Below are positions 1-10,217 of a stretch of 64,000 nt of DNA, piece by piece. The stretch is from Thamnaconus septentrionalis (taxonomy: Eukaryota; Chordata; Actinopteri; Tetraodontiformes; Monacanthidae): contig CM020505.1 of the NCBI GenBank assembly GCA_009823395.1, positions 1,650,129 through 1,714,128 on the forward strand, in the 5' to 3' direction. Each line of letters starts with the position of its first letter. Positions within the stretch are counted from its first letter, which is position 1. The notes beneath the pieces are model-generated. The model worked only from the letters and a program-made list of their open reading frames with translations. It had not been told where the DNA came from and ran no database searches. The position numbers and the translations under genes were made by a program.

Positions 1-696
1 TGTCAACTGATTTATTTCAAGGCCATGTGATGAAGTATCCTAACGGCATATCAGCTTTGTGTCTCTAAACAGGACCAGATTTTACACTGACTGAGTATAA
101 ATAAATTAAGACGCTATATATAATATTTTTGGTTGGTGGTGTGCTATGGGATTTTTTTTCAATGTAAAAATGTACCTTGGCTCAAATAAGGTTTACACCG
201 ATCTAAGTGACACGTTTTGACTTGTGTGAAAGACTTGTGTAAATGACCAAGAGTAACCAGCAAGCACCAACAGCACCATATCCGTCCTACCCGCTAACTA
301 TGCACTGCACATGTGCAACAACTGTGGTCCACATTGAAAGGAGTATGGTTGACACATATGTGCCTGCTCAAAATTATCCCTATAACCGCTCACTGTCAAA
401 CGTCGTAACATTGGCAGCAACCACCCTCCTCTACGGTTTGCAACTTTTTCTCCGGCCATTACTGCTATTTTAAAACAATGTAAAGTTAAACATTATTTTT
501 CGGTTGGTCGTATTTCCGGCGAGGATTTTATGGCTGCTCCGTGTTTGCAACTTCCGGTGTACCCCGGCAGGAATAGAGCAGCGATATGCTTGTATGCCAG
601 TCAGATTGTAGTTTATAACGAACTAACACGGTTTTCTGTGCATTAATCCCGAGTTAAGAGTACGTTCTCCGAAGCGCGTGTGCTAATGTTTCTGTT
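1..696 (+). promoter_or_regulatory. Upstream region of the THAP-domain gene
   Basis: No coding feature is recognised. The first 480 bases are AT-rich and unremarkable. From about 500 to 690 the sequence becomes more CpG-rich and contains ETS-like TTCCGG cores (around 515 and 553), which fits a TATA-less promoter for the gene that starts at 697. The promoter assignment is inference from position and composition. Confidence 0.4.
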
Positions 697-3600
697 ATGG
701 CCACAAAACGCGCTAAACTGTGCTTTCAAAGACGAGAAGACAGCACCTCTGGGCACCACTGCTGTGTTCCGCAGTGTGTATCTTCCGCCAGGTTCAACTC
801 TGTTTTAAGTTTTCACACGTTTCCCAAAGACCAAGAATTGCAGAAGCGGTGGATGGCAAAAATAAAAGGACAAAACTTAACCATCACGAGTCACACCAGA
901 GTCTGCAGTCGACATTTTTTAAGTACAGACCTTATCGAGCCTACCAACCCTGACGGACGTAGACGACTGAAAACGGGGACAGTGCCAGTGCTGTTTCAGT
1001 GGAACGACTTCACCGTTCCTTCCGCAGCAGGCACCGATGACCTCCAGGGGACAGAGAAACGAGACACCGACACGACAGAAACGGAGAATCGCCTCGTTGA
1101 CGTTCAGTACCCTGATCACGACTATTGCCCCAATTCTGAAGCCACGCCAAGCTCATATGTGTCACTAACGATGGGCATGGATGAATCGGTAAACTTGAAT
1201 GAATGAATGAATGAATGCATGACTTTATTTTGGTTACAACAAAGCAGACATAAAAACGAAGGGTTTAACATAAAATATCAGAATATGTAAACAAAAAGGA
1301 GTAGGTTGAAGCCAAAGGCTTATTCCTGCCTATCCTGTACCATCCATAAACTTAAATAATCACGGATAACCCAAAGCATTTATAATAAGGAAAATATTAA
1401 TTGCACTGACGTTCACCTTTTAAATTCGCATTTACATGCAGTTTGCCAGATAGTCTTTCATTATTTTATGCTTTAAAGTCTTTCTAAATTCCAAAAGAGA
1501 ATTACACAGTTTGATCTGTGAAGTGGTAATAAGACTGCAAAGGCCAAGTCAGCTGTGACAATGATTAACAGCAGTAGAGATTTATACTAACTTCCTAAAC
1601 TCGCAAAGTGTCTTCACTTTTCATGTGACGCCTAACAGCTGCTACAATCTAAAATGAATCACACACATAATTTTTCATCCACAGTCTTTGTACTTACATT
1701 TACTTAGCTTGTATAATCTGATTCACAAATGTTGTTGTGTATAGCGTGGGTTAAAAAAAAAAAAACCGATTATAATTACGATGGTAGAGGTTGATAAGAG
1801 CACCTTATGTGTAAAATTTTACTGTTATCGTCGGAGAATTAGTGTATTTACATTTAATACCCACATGACCACACTGGACTGTGAAATCAAATTGTGTATT
1901 TCCTGGTAATTTGGTGGAACTTCTGTAGTGTTTGAGAATAAACCTAATCACCTTATTTATGAAGGTGAAAACAAAGTCTTGTCTGAATGGATTTGCACAG
2001 GTCAAGGCATAAAATTGAGTCATCCGTTTCTAGTACTATCTGTTGTTATGGAGTTGTACTTGCATGCCATTTCTTTGTAATATATCCTTTGTAACTCCAA
2101 ATTCGAAATACTTTTTACTTTTACTGCAATGTTGTTGTGTCTCATCTTTTAGGGACCACAATCGTCTGACACGGATAACAGCACGGATGACAGCTGCACT
2201 ACTACTGTTAGCACTTTGAAGCCAGAAGGTAAAACCAATATGGAAAAAATAATGAGTTCTGCATGTGCGTGTTTGGATAAAACCCCACCTTAAAAATCAA
2301 CATTTCTTCATTTCTTCTCTTTCAATATGTTTTTTCTAGGAATGTCAAAAAAATCTATAAAAAGCTGTGCTGATGTTGGCTGCTCCAACAGCAGTGGGAA
2401 ACTTCAGATTTGGAAACAAACTCAATGTGACATGCACAAACCATTACTTCATGAGCAGTGCCCGTGTCTCAGACCATACAGCTTACATGCATTTCCTGGA
2501 CGAGCCCAGGACGAAGGTGTGCGGCAGGAGTGGATTAGAAACATTAACAGAGAAGATTTTGTTCCCAAAATCAACAGCACGGTGGGTTTTGGCCAACAGC
2601 ATGTTTCTTATCTTGTCTCTCAATTTCTACCATGTTCTGGGTGAATCTGAATTGTGTAAGTGTTCTGAGGCACTTTTCTATTGAGAATTTTCTTTTCATT
2701 GATCCGTTCATCTGCCACTTAAGTTTGTTTTTATCACACGGACTGATGCTCTGTCCATCAACTAGCTAGCTGACCGCCACACTTGGAAAATGCAATTGTA
2801 CACATACACTACCAATCAAAAGTCTGGACACACCCTATTCATTTAATGTCTTTTCTTTCATTCTCATGACTATTGACATCGCAGTTTCTCACTGAAAACT
2901 CGCATGAACACACATGAAATTATGTAGCAAACAATAACAGTGTAAAATAACTCAAATAAGTTTTATATTTAAATTCTTCAAATAGCTCTGTTTCAGACAT
3001 CTAGGAATATTTATTTTCTCTCTGTTTTAAACGTCTTTTCTATGGGGACACTGTCATCTGGTGGCCAGCTACCAACGAGAGAATGCCTCCAGCCCCTAAC
3101 AGTCAACATGTCTTGTGTTGAACCTGAAGTGATTACTGTCAAGGTAGAAGCGGATTATACCAACGTGGTAAACACTGTTCGGTTTCTAATTCTGACTGTT
3201 TACATTAACTCTTTTACTGTGTATATTATTGGCTTTACATCTTATAGTGCAGTATTTCATGGTAACTTAGAAGCCTCTATGAGTCAATTGGCTTCTCTTT
3301 TCATCTTAAAACCAATGGGACCAAATCATGAGCAGTTATTCTAACACTGAACACTAACAATGGTCCTTAGAATGGAACTCATTTCATTCTGAGAGTGTTG
3401 TTGGCTTTAAAAAATAAAGGGTAAAATTCTCTTGAGTTTTTCTGATTATCCGGCCACTTGTTAGGCAACATTGACTTTGGTTACATACAACTCAGCACAG
3501 TTGTAAATTGTCACTTCTGTTGTATCTCTCCATTGCTTTAATCCAGGCAATATAAATGGAATAATACATGCATGCAAATTAAGATTGTCAGTGAATTAAG

Positions 3601-4002
3601 GCCACTTTCACCTATGAAGGAAAACCCAACCTGCTTCTTTCATTAGATCTGAATTGAGACACCTGCTCTGCATGTCTGAAACAGTTCCTTTGTCCCTTAC
3701 AGAAGAGTGAGAGTGACCATGAAGATCAACCCATCACACCAACAGAAGATGGCAGCAGCCAGCTCGGGGCTCATATCAGCCCTAAGTCTCCACAGGAATG
3801 TGGCCTGCGAGATGAATTAAAAAAGGAAACAAAACTAAAACCACCTACATGTGACCAAACTGTCCAGACCAACATTGAACAGGACTGTGATGAATACTAT
3901 TTTATGAACCTTGTCAAAACATTTAAGAAATTGCCCCCTCAGAAAAAGACAGAGGTTCGGATGAAAATTGAGAGAATTCTTTTTGAAGCAGAGTTAGAGT
4001 AA
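697..4002 (+). CDS. THAP-domain protein with C-terminal BESS-like motif (5 exons)
   Basis: Five coding exons are supported: 697-1188, 2153-2228, 2340-2581, 3069-3143 and 3703-4002, giving 394 residues with matching phases and GT-AG borders. Residues 20-100 form a THAP zinc finger: C22/C23 and C27, the FHxFP stretch near 39-43, W52, C70-x2-H73, and a VPVLF box after it. THAP modules bind DNA through this C2CH zinc site. Exon 3 encodes a second Cys/His-rich block (C199, C204, C219, H222, H227, C230, C232, then YSLHAFPG and a W-containing helix) that resembles the first half of a THAP module but shows no C-x2-H. The last 38 residues (DEYYFMNLVKTFKKLP and following) match the BESS protein-interaction motif. 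A nuclear DNA-binding, possibly transposase-derived regulator is inferred. Exon 4 is the least certain exon. I do not recognise a named orthologue. Confidence 0.8.
1195..1345 (-). repeat. AATG array and probable retroelement tail in THAP-gene intron 1
   Basis: A short AATG tetranucleotide run (1195-1217) begins six bases after the exon 1 donor. It is followed by a stretch containing GGAGTAGG and AGGCTTATTCCTGCCTA, which I recognise as a motif recurring in teleost retroelement tails. Family assignment is uncertain. Confidence 0.4.
2807..2995 (+). mobile_element. Truncated Tc1/mariner-like non-autonomous element
   Basis: It starts CACTACCAATCAAAAGTCTG with GACACACC next, the usual teleost Tc1-like end, and has a TA just before it. 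Internal sequence around 2940-2990 is the reverse complement of part of the better-preserved copy at 26561-26914. The other end was not found, so it is a relic in intron 3 of the THAP gene. Confidence 0.55.
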
Positions 4003-4771
4003 CAGAGGGTTCACTGTCAGATCTATTTAAAAGGCTGTTTCGAGTAACAGTGTTAAGTATGACCGAAATCATACATGTTGCAAGCACACTTGTTGATAGT
4101 ACCAAATCTGTTTCTATCTTTTTAGATATTTAAAGACTGATGACTCTATATTCTATGAATATGAAGCCACACGTGTGTGTGTCCCAAGCTGGGATGCCCC
4201 ATTTCTCTTGACTGCTTGTGTTTTCCCAAATGTATAGTGTGTAAAGAGCATTTTGATTTACAGCATATTTTTATTTTATATACTGAAACAATTTTTATAA
4301 TGCAGATAGAACATGTAAATCTGTAAAGTTAAAATTTGTGAGTATTTGAACGGTGTCTTCTGAGACAGGGACATTTTACAAAGACTTTAATGATAACAGA
4401 CAAGTACTTCATTCATCATTATGCTGTCTAGTAAATTTAAATGCCAGCGCAAAAACAAATTAACTGGTTTATACAGAGCCAAAAATGATTTGACTCTTTA
4501 TAATATATCAACGTACTTTGCAGACACCTTATTTTTAATCGTTAAACATTGTGCCTCAGTTCTTGCTACATAAAAATATTGCATATCAACGTGGTATTGT
4601 TTAGTATTTGCAAATTAATTTGCAATCACAAAACTGTTTTCCCTTGTTGTGTGTGTCAGAAAAAAAAACAACTGGATCAGATTTGAGTTCTGCAATACAA
4701 TATGGTGTCAAATCTGTCACTTAAATGCAAGCAATCAACTTCACACTTCTGCCAGCACAGAAAAGTGAACT
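4003..4771. other. Convergent 3' ends of the THAP gene and hapln3
   Basis: This tail-to-tail interval of 769 bases contains no coding sequence that I recognise. A TTTATT at 4270-4275 reads AATAAA on the minus strand and is a candidate poly(A) signal for hapln3. No AATAAA was seen on the plus strand for the THAP gene. Confidence 0.45.
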
Positions 4772-7475
4772 CTACTCTCTGTCAGTGTCAGGCTTGTAGC
4801 AGTAAACCCCATGCTTTTGTTGAGGAGGCGGGAAGCCAAAGCTCCGCACTCCCGGCTCTGGAGGGCCGCAGTTGCTTCGTGGCCTGCTGATGGCGTAGCG
4901 AACGCTGCCATCGGCCAGCCAGCCAGCCTCGCAGTGGTCCAGCCCTGCAAACCTCCAGGCAGAGTAAAGCTGGCCCACTTTGGCGATCTCTGCCCCGGAC
5001 TCCTGACAGGTAAGCTGTGCCTCCGTCAAAGTCATCTTGTGTGAGGGCTGCAGATAGAAGACTTTCCCTGGGAAAAGTGTTAAGAAAGAGTTTAAGATGA
5101 TGATGATGATGATCATAGTATTAATAGTTAAATTAATAAAAGTTAAAGTAGCTAATATTTGCATTGAAATATATGTGAAAATAAAACTTTGCCGAAATAA
5201 TTTGTATAAAATGTAATATCCCATTAAAGACTAAAGACCATTAGACTTTATTCAAAATAATACTGTGGCACTAAACAAATTATTTTTATTTATCGGGTCT
5301 TATGTAGTTTTAAGCAAATGACACTAATCTAATTAACTACAGTTGAACTAAATTCTTCCATCAGTAGATTAACAAAAGATTCAAGATTCAAGAACTTTTA
5401 TTTGTCACATGCTCAAAGACTGCAGTAAAATGTAAGATTATACACCATGACATGGGGAGCTGCTTAGGGATCAAACTCATTGTAAAACACTGACATCTGG
5501 AACCTCTCCACTTCTTTCCCAATCACCTTATCATAATTTTATTCACCGAGTTTCTGCGTCTGCTCACCCAGAGTGGGGCCACCTCACCTCTCAACGATGA
5601 AGAGAAGCAGAAGACGTCGTATCGATGAAGGTGTCGGTGACGGCTGCCATAGCTCCGGACTCCTGGGCCGCGGCTGTGACCACCACAAGTCACCCGGGGC
5701 TGGGTGATGGGGTACTGGACCGTCCCATCAGCCAGCCAACCAGCATTGCACCAGTTCATGCCCTCCTTCCAGGACTGGTGGAGCTGTGCAAAGGTGGCCA
5801 TGGTGGCGTCCTGCTCCCTGCAGGCCTGCTGGGCTCCTAGGAAGCTCAGCTGGTAGCGGCCACGAGGGTGCTGATAGGGGAACACCACGCCTGGGTGCAG
5901 GGTTAGCATTAAAATAAGTGCTCTGGTGTTTTGTCTCTTAAAAGAGATATGGATTACTCCAGAGTTTCTCAACTGGTGGGTTGCAACCCACTTTTGGGTC
6001 GCGGACTCGCAGCTTTGTAAGCAGTTTATTTTTTCAAAGGGATTTTAATATATTCATGGAGAAAATGCTACAGTCCAAAAACATGCATGTGAGGTGAATT
6101 GGGAACTCGAAATTGTCCGTAGGTGTGAGTGTGAGTGTAAATGGTTGTTTGACTCTATGTGGCCCTAATAAAGTGGCCACTTGTCCAGGGTGTCACCCTG
6201 CCTTTGCCCTGTGTGTGTCAGTGAGGATAGACATTATCTAGGCCCACCGTACAAATCCAGGAAAACTGAGGTGCTCTTGTCTTCAAGTCCATCCACCACC
6301 TCACAGCGGTAGCGGCCGGTGTCGTTCAACCGAAGGTCAGTCATGACGAGCGCAGCGTCTCCTGGGAAATCCTGTCTGAGATGCACACGACCCCTGACCG
6401 TGGTGGAAGAAGCACATGAGAGTTCATTTTAATTTCAGGCAGACCCTCACAGTTTAATAACACACACAGTGCCCACTAGGTTTAGTTTAGTATTTGATTT
6501 TCCATCGCTTTGCGAAGTACAGGACCCCCCTGATTAGCCCATGTGACCCCCTGAAAGCTCAATCTATCTCGCACGCGGCTTTCCACCAACCTGAATTCCC
6601 CCAAGGTGCGACTGCGGGAGCCAATGGCCACCAACACGTCCATCTCAACTTCACCAGTAGGGGGCAGCCAGGACCACTTGACCCTGACCTCTCTGGGCGA
6701 GCCAAGCGCAGGCTCATACCAGAATGTGCACAGCAGAGTGCCGTTTCCATCTCTGTCTGCAGTCACCAAGGACTGAGCAGAGTCCACATGAAGCTTCTCA
6801 CCGCCACCTTTAACTAGAGGCAACACAGTCAGAAGTGAAGAAAACAAGTTTTAAGTGAAGGATGGAGTTGGGGTTATGTGGGAGTGTGAGATGAGCACTG
6901 ACAGTTCAGTGATGTATACATATCACATATCCATCCATCCATCCATCCATTTACAATACCCGCTGCTTCCTGCACTCAGGGTCATGGGGCTCTGTTAGAG
7001 CCTCTCTCCCAGCTGTCATAGGGTGAAGGTTCATCATCAGGGCAAACAACTCACGCACTCACATACACACCTATGGACAATTTTCCAATTCACTTCACAT
7101 GCATGTTTTTGGAGTGAGAGAGGAAGCTGGAGAACCCGGAGAGAACCCACACAGATTTATGGAGAACATGCAAACTCCACACAGAAAGATTGCAGGCCTG
7201 GAATCGAACCCACAACCTTCTTACTGTGAGGCGGCAGCGCTATTACAAATCATATATACACATCAAAAGTCAATTTTACATTACATCAGACCATTAAGAG
7301 TAGCATCCTGGATGTTCATACCTTCTTTGCTTTCATTTCTCTGAAGGAAGTTGTGGTATAAGAAATCGTCGGGGACTGTGGTAGAAATTGAAGCTGAGCT
7401 TGATAGAACGAGATGAGTCACCAACAGCAGCAGAAGTTGGAGACAGTAAACCTCCCTCCTGTTGATCATCAGCAT
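4772..7475 (-). CDS. hapln3: Hyaluronan and proteoglycan link protein 3 (5 coding exons)
   Basis: Coding exons in transcript order are 7475-7322, 6813-6591, 6393-6248, 5890-5588 and 5067-4772, giving 373 residues. Residues 1-28 are a secretory signal (LQLLLLLVTHLVLSSSAS). Residues 52-175 are an Ig V domain with Cys in TLLCTFWYEP and YRCEVVDG. Residues 175-276 and 276-373 are two Link (hyaluronan-binding) modules, each with the family CNAGWLADGTVQYPI or CEAGWLADGSVRYAI block and flanking cysteines. Link proteins secure hyaluronan to lectican proteoglycans in extracellular matrix. hapln3 rather than another HAPLN is chosen because mfge8, abhd2 and rlbp1 follow. The Ig domain is split by a 197-bp phase-2 intron (6394-6590). 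The ATG exon begins at the acceptor after 7481, so a noncoding first exon lies upstream. Confidence 0.93.
5370..5465. repeat. Dispersed-repeat tail fragment in hapln3 last intron
   Basis: The segment AGATTCAAGATTCAAGAAC, followed by TTTTATTTGTCACATGC, is a widespread teleost retroelement-tail motif. The fragment is short and its family was not resolved. Confidence 0.4.
5955..6045 (+). mobile_element. hAT-like terminal fragment in hapln3 intron
   Basis: CAGAGTTTCTCAACTGGTGG followed by GTTGCAACCCAC resembles the end of a common teleost hAT-type repeat. No opposite end was seen; a SINE fragment follows immediately. Confidence 0.45.
6070..6245 (+). mobile_element. Partial tRNA-like teleost SINE in hapln3 intron
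   Basis: The segment from GTCCAAAAACATGCATGTG to GGTGTCACCCTGCC is the middle of the same repeat family seen at 6925, 22231, 41560 and 58150. The tRNA-like head and the GGATGGAT tail are missing. It abuts the third hapln3 exon. Confidence 0.65.
6925..7246 (-). mobile_element. tRNA-like teleost SINE, reverse orientation, hapln3 intron 1
   Basis: A nearly complete reverse-strand copy. The CCATCC tail repeat is at 6929-6950 and the tRNA-like head, with a box-B-like GGTTCGATTCC counterpart, is at about 7200-7215. It lies between the signal-peptide exon and the first Ig exon. Confidence 0.75.
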
Positions 7476-8340
7476 TTTGACTGCGGACAGAAATCCGAGA
7501 ATTCCTCGGCGTTGTCAAAACGATCCTCAGGATGAAAAACTGACTTGGATTAAGTAGATGTTGTTACAGACAAGTAGCAGTAGATGGCAGTATTGAACAA
7601 GGTTCCCAAGTTTCTGGATAAATCCGGGGTGGGGGCGTCATAATGGCGTTTAAACGTCACATCATTATGTCCAATAATATATCAAAAGAGATATTTATCA
7701 TTATTTGGATTACCTCTCAGATGTTGTTTTTGTTTATGGTTTTACTCACAATGAATAACGGGTAAATCTTGATTTAAAGTTAGCAGAGAACTTTCCTCCT
7801 ATACCGAATTGTGACATGTTTTACATATTCAGATAATATAATACAGATACAGAAAATAGATTAATAGAAATATGGAATTAAGTAAACTTTGGGATCTCAG
7901 TTAATGTGGGGCTAATTTCTAAAAGGGTAGAGTGTAGCCAATGTATTAATTTTTACTCACCTTTAAGCTCGCTGATATTCTTCCTCCGTCGTGTAATTAT
8001 CACCCGTAGGAAAAGTTTGATACTGAGATCGGAAAGAGCAGGAATCGGTGACTCTTCAAAACAAAAATCTAAATTCAAGTCTACTACGACAGGCGAAGAT
8101 CAAGCAATCAAGGCAACGAAGTGACAATTCCTGTGCGACACCTGGACAAGCAATGTCATCTATTCCCGACTGGAAGTGACTACCGTCCTGATAGCTGCAC
8201 GAGTGGCCGACTGCGACTGAGCAGAGTGCAGGGCCGAGCAACTCACCTGTGTGGAGGGAGGCGGGGATGCTATGAATGCAGTTTTCTGGCGTTTCGACAT
8301 TTCTACTGAAAACACTCGAGATTTTCTAAACCCCCGCCCC
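7476..8340 (-). promoter_or_regulatory. hapln3: hapln3 5' region with probable noncoding first exon
   Basis: The signal-peptide exon begins at 7480 after a CCGCAG acceptor. A strong minus-strand donor, CAG|GTGAGT, places the end of a noncoding exon at 8247; a second possible donor is at about 7961. The sequence at 8040-8340 is relatively CpG-rich, compatible with a promoter. Choosing between the two donors needs transcript data. Confidence 0.5.
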
Positions 8341-9585
8341 CAGGGAAAAACTCAGTCAAATTCAGAGGTATGAGCCATGCAGGGTTCCATATGCACGGGA
8401 CCACAAAAACTAATCTAAAGCCGATACCATTGCGCAACCCATTCACAACAACTCGCTACTGGCTGCGTAGCTTGCGCGGAGTAGGCTGTGAATCAGGATC
8501 GCTTCTTCTTTTCAGCTTTATTCTTTTAATTCCTTTGTAAAAGCCATCCATCCTGCACTGTATTGATTGTTCTGTAAAAACATGTTCAGTTAAAAGATTT
8601 AAATCCAATTTAAACACTCGTCTTTTTTTCTAATGTGTATTGGGAACAAAGCAGTTCAAACTATGTGAACCATATGCTTTTTTTGAAACTCTATTTGAAG
8701 TTATGATTTACCACGACTGGTGAGCCTCTGGCCTGTGATGGTCATGGCCCCGACCACTGCGGGAGCCCTTCTTTATTTTTTGAATAAGAGTTGGCAACTC
8801 TCAGTAGTCACTCCTACACATTATTGTTCCCAACACCTTAGCAAAAGTTACAGAGCGGCACACAACATTGCCGTTCGAAAAGCCTCACACTGAAGCTGTC
8901 CGACCTCGAAGACAAAAGTCTCCACACAATCCACCTGTCCTGTGTTTTCTCGTTGATTTAGGTTTTGTTTAGAAATGAGCACACACATCCATCGTCACAC
9001 CATGTCTCTGTGGACTGTTTACTGTGTCTCTCTACTGCAGCAGTCACTTCATAGAGATGAAAGCGGTTGCCAGGAGCCAAACATACCAGGCCTGTGAGCC
9101 GATGGCAGATGAGTGGCTAACAGGATGTAATTACACATGTGAACAGCAGGTCATGGCACAACAGCTCAGCATGGGGGGACAAGGTATGGATGGGGCCGTT
9201 TCTGCACAAACTTCAAACCACAACAACATAGTCTGTATTCTAGCTTTTTCTTACAAATTTTTATTTTTTTTAATTAGAAACAAATACTATACAGCTTTGC
9301 AGAACAGTGTGCATAGTGCCTAATGATTGTCTGTCTTATATGCTCTTCAGTACATGTCATCATGTATTAAGCAGTAGTCACGATTTAAAAGAAAACAGAC
9401 CAAAAGATCACTTTTAATTTTTAATAAACATCTCAGTTAAAGACCAGCAATTAATAGAAAAAACATTTCAAAACTCTTTTCTACACATCGTTCAAAATAT
9501 TTCAAAATGATAGCAAAAATGATTAAATTACATACAATTATATTATATATGAAGAGAATAAACCTGTTAAACATGTCTGATTTGT
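8341..9585. other. hapln3-mfge8 spacer, nothing recognised
   Basis: I see no domain-bearing frame, RNA gene or clear mobile element. Composition is AT-rich towards 9590. Short frames such as 9024-9323 have no recognisable protein features. Confidence 0.4.
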
Positions 9586-10217
9586 TTTATTATATTTATT
9601 GTTGAGCTGATGGCTGTTATCAAATTAGATGGGTTTTACTTTTCTACCGTCAGCCATCTTGCCTCTGCCGCTCTTCCGCAACAGTTGTGAATAAAACCAA
9701 ATTGTCCATATTGCACTGGCCCTTAGTCAAAACACTAGCTGTTGACTGAGTTGGTAAAGAGAAGGTAAATGATGCTGGCTAATGAGTATTTGTCATTCAC
9801 TAACATCTGTAAAACCACAAGGAATAGCAGGGTGGTTCCAAAGTACCAAAAAGTTTCGAAGAGGTGCTGAGCACTATAATCAAGTCTCCAGACTCAGGAA
9901 AAAGGAAACTACATTCAAGAAGGAGCACTATAGGATGGCTAGTCAGCATTATTTGATGTATAATGAATGCCACTCACTTTTACTTATGGAGATTTGATAG
10001 TTTTCTCTTTTTTTAGTTATGTTTCCTTTCTTTCTTTCTTTTTAAACAAACACATTAGAAACCCAGACTAAGAAAGTGCTTCATGTGTTACAGTTCCAGC
10101 AGTTGGCCAGATCTTCATTGCAAAGACACAAACGGTTGTGGGAACAGAAGACCCTCTGCTTCTCTGCTGGGGTTGAAGGAAACGAAGCACTGTTAGCACG
10201 GTCAGTCTTGTCATCAT
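9586..10217 (-). other. mfge8: Probable mfge8 3'UTR
   Basis: This interval lies directly downstream of the mfge8 stop codon on the minus strand. TTTATT at 9586-9591 and 9595-9600 reads AATAAA on that strand, giving candidate poly(A) signals and a 3'UTR of about 0.6 kb. Confidence 0.45.

Noticed and set aside
9024..9323. 99-codon plus-strand frame between hapln3 and mfge8
   Set aside because: No domain or splicing partner, and the C-terminal half is AT-rich low-complexity translation.
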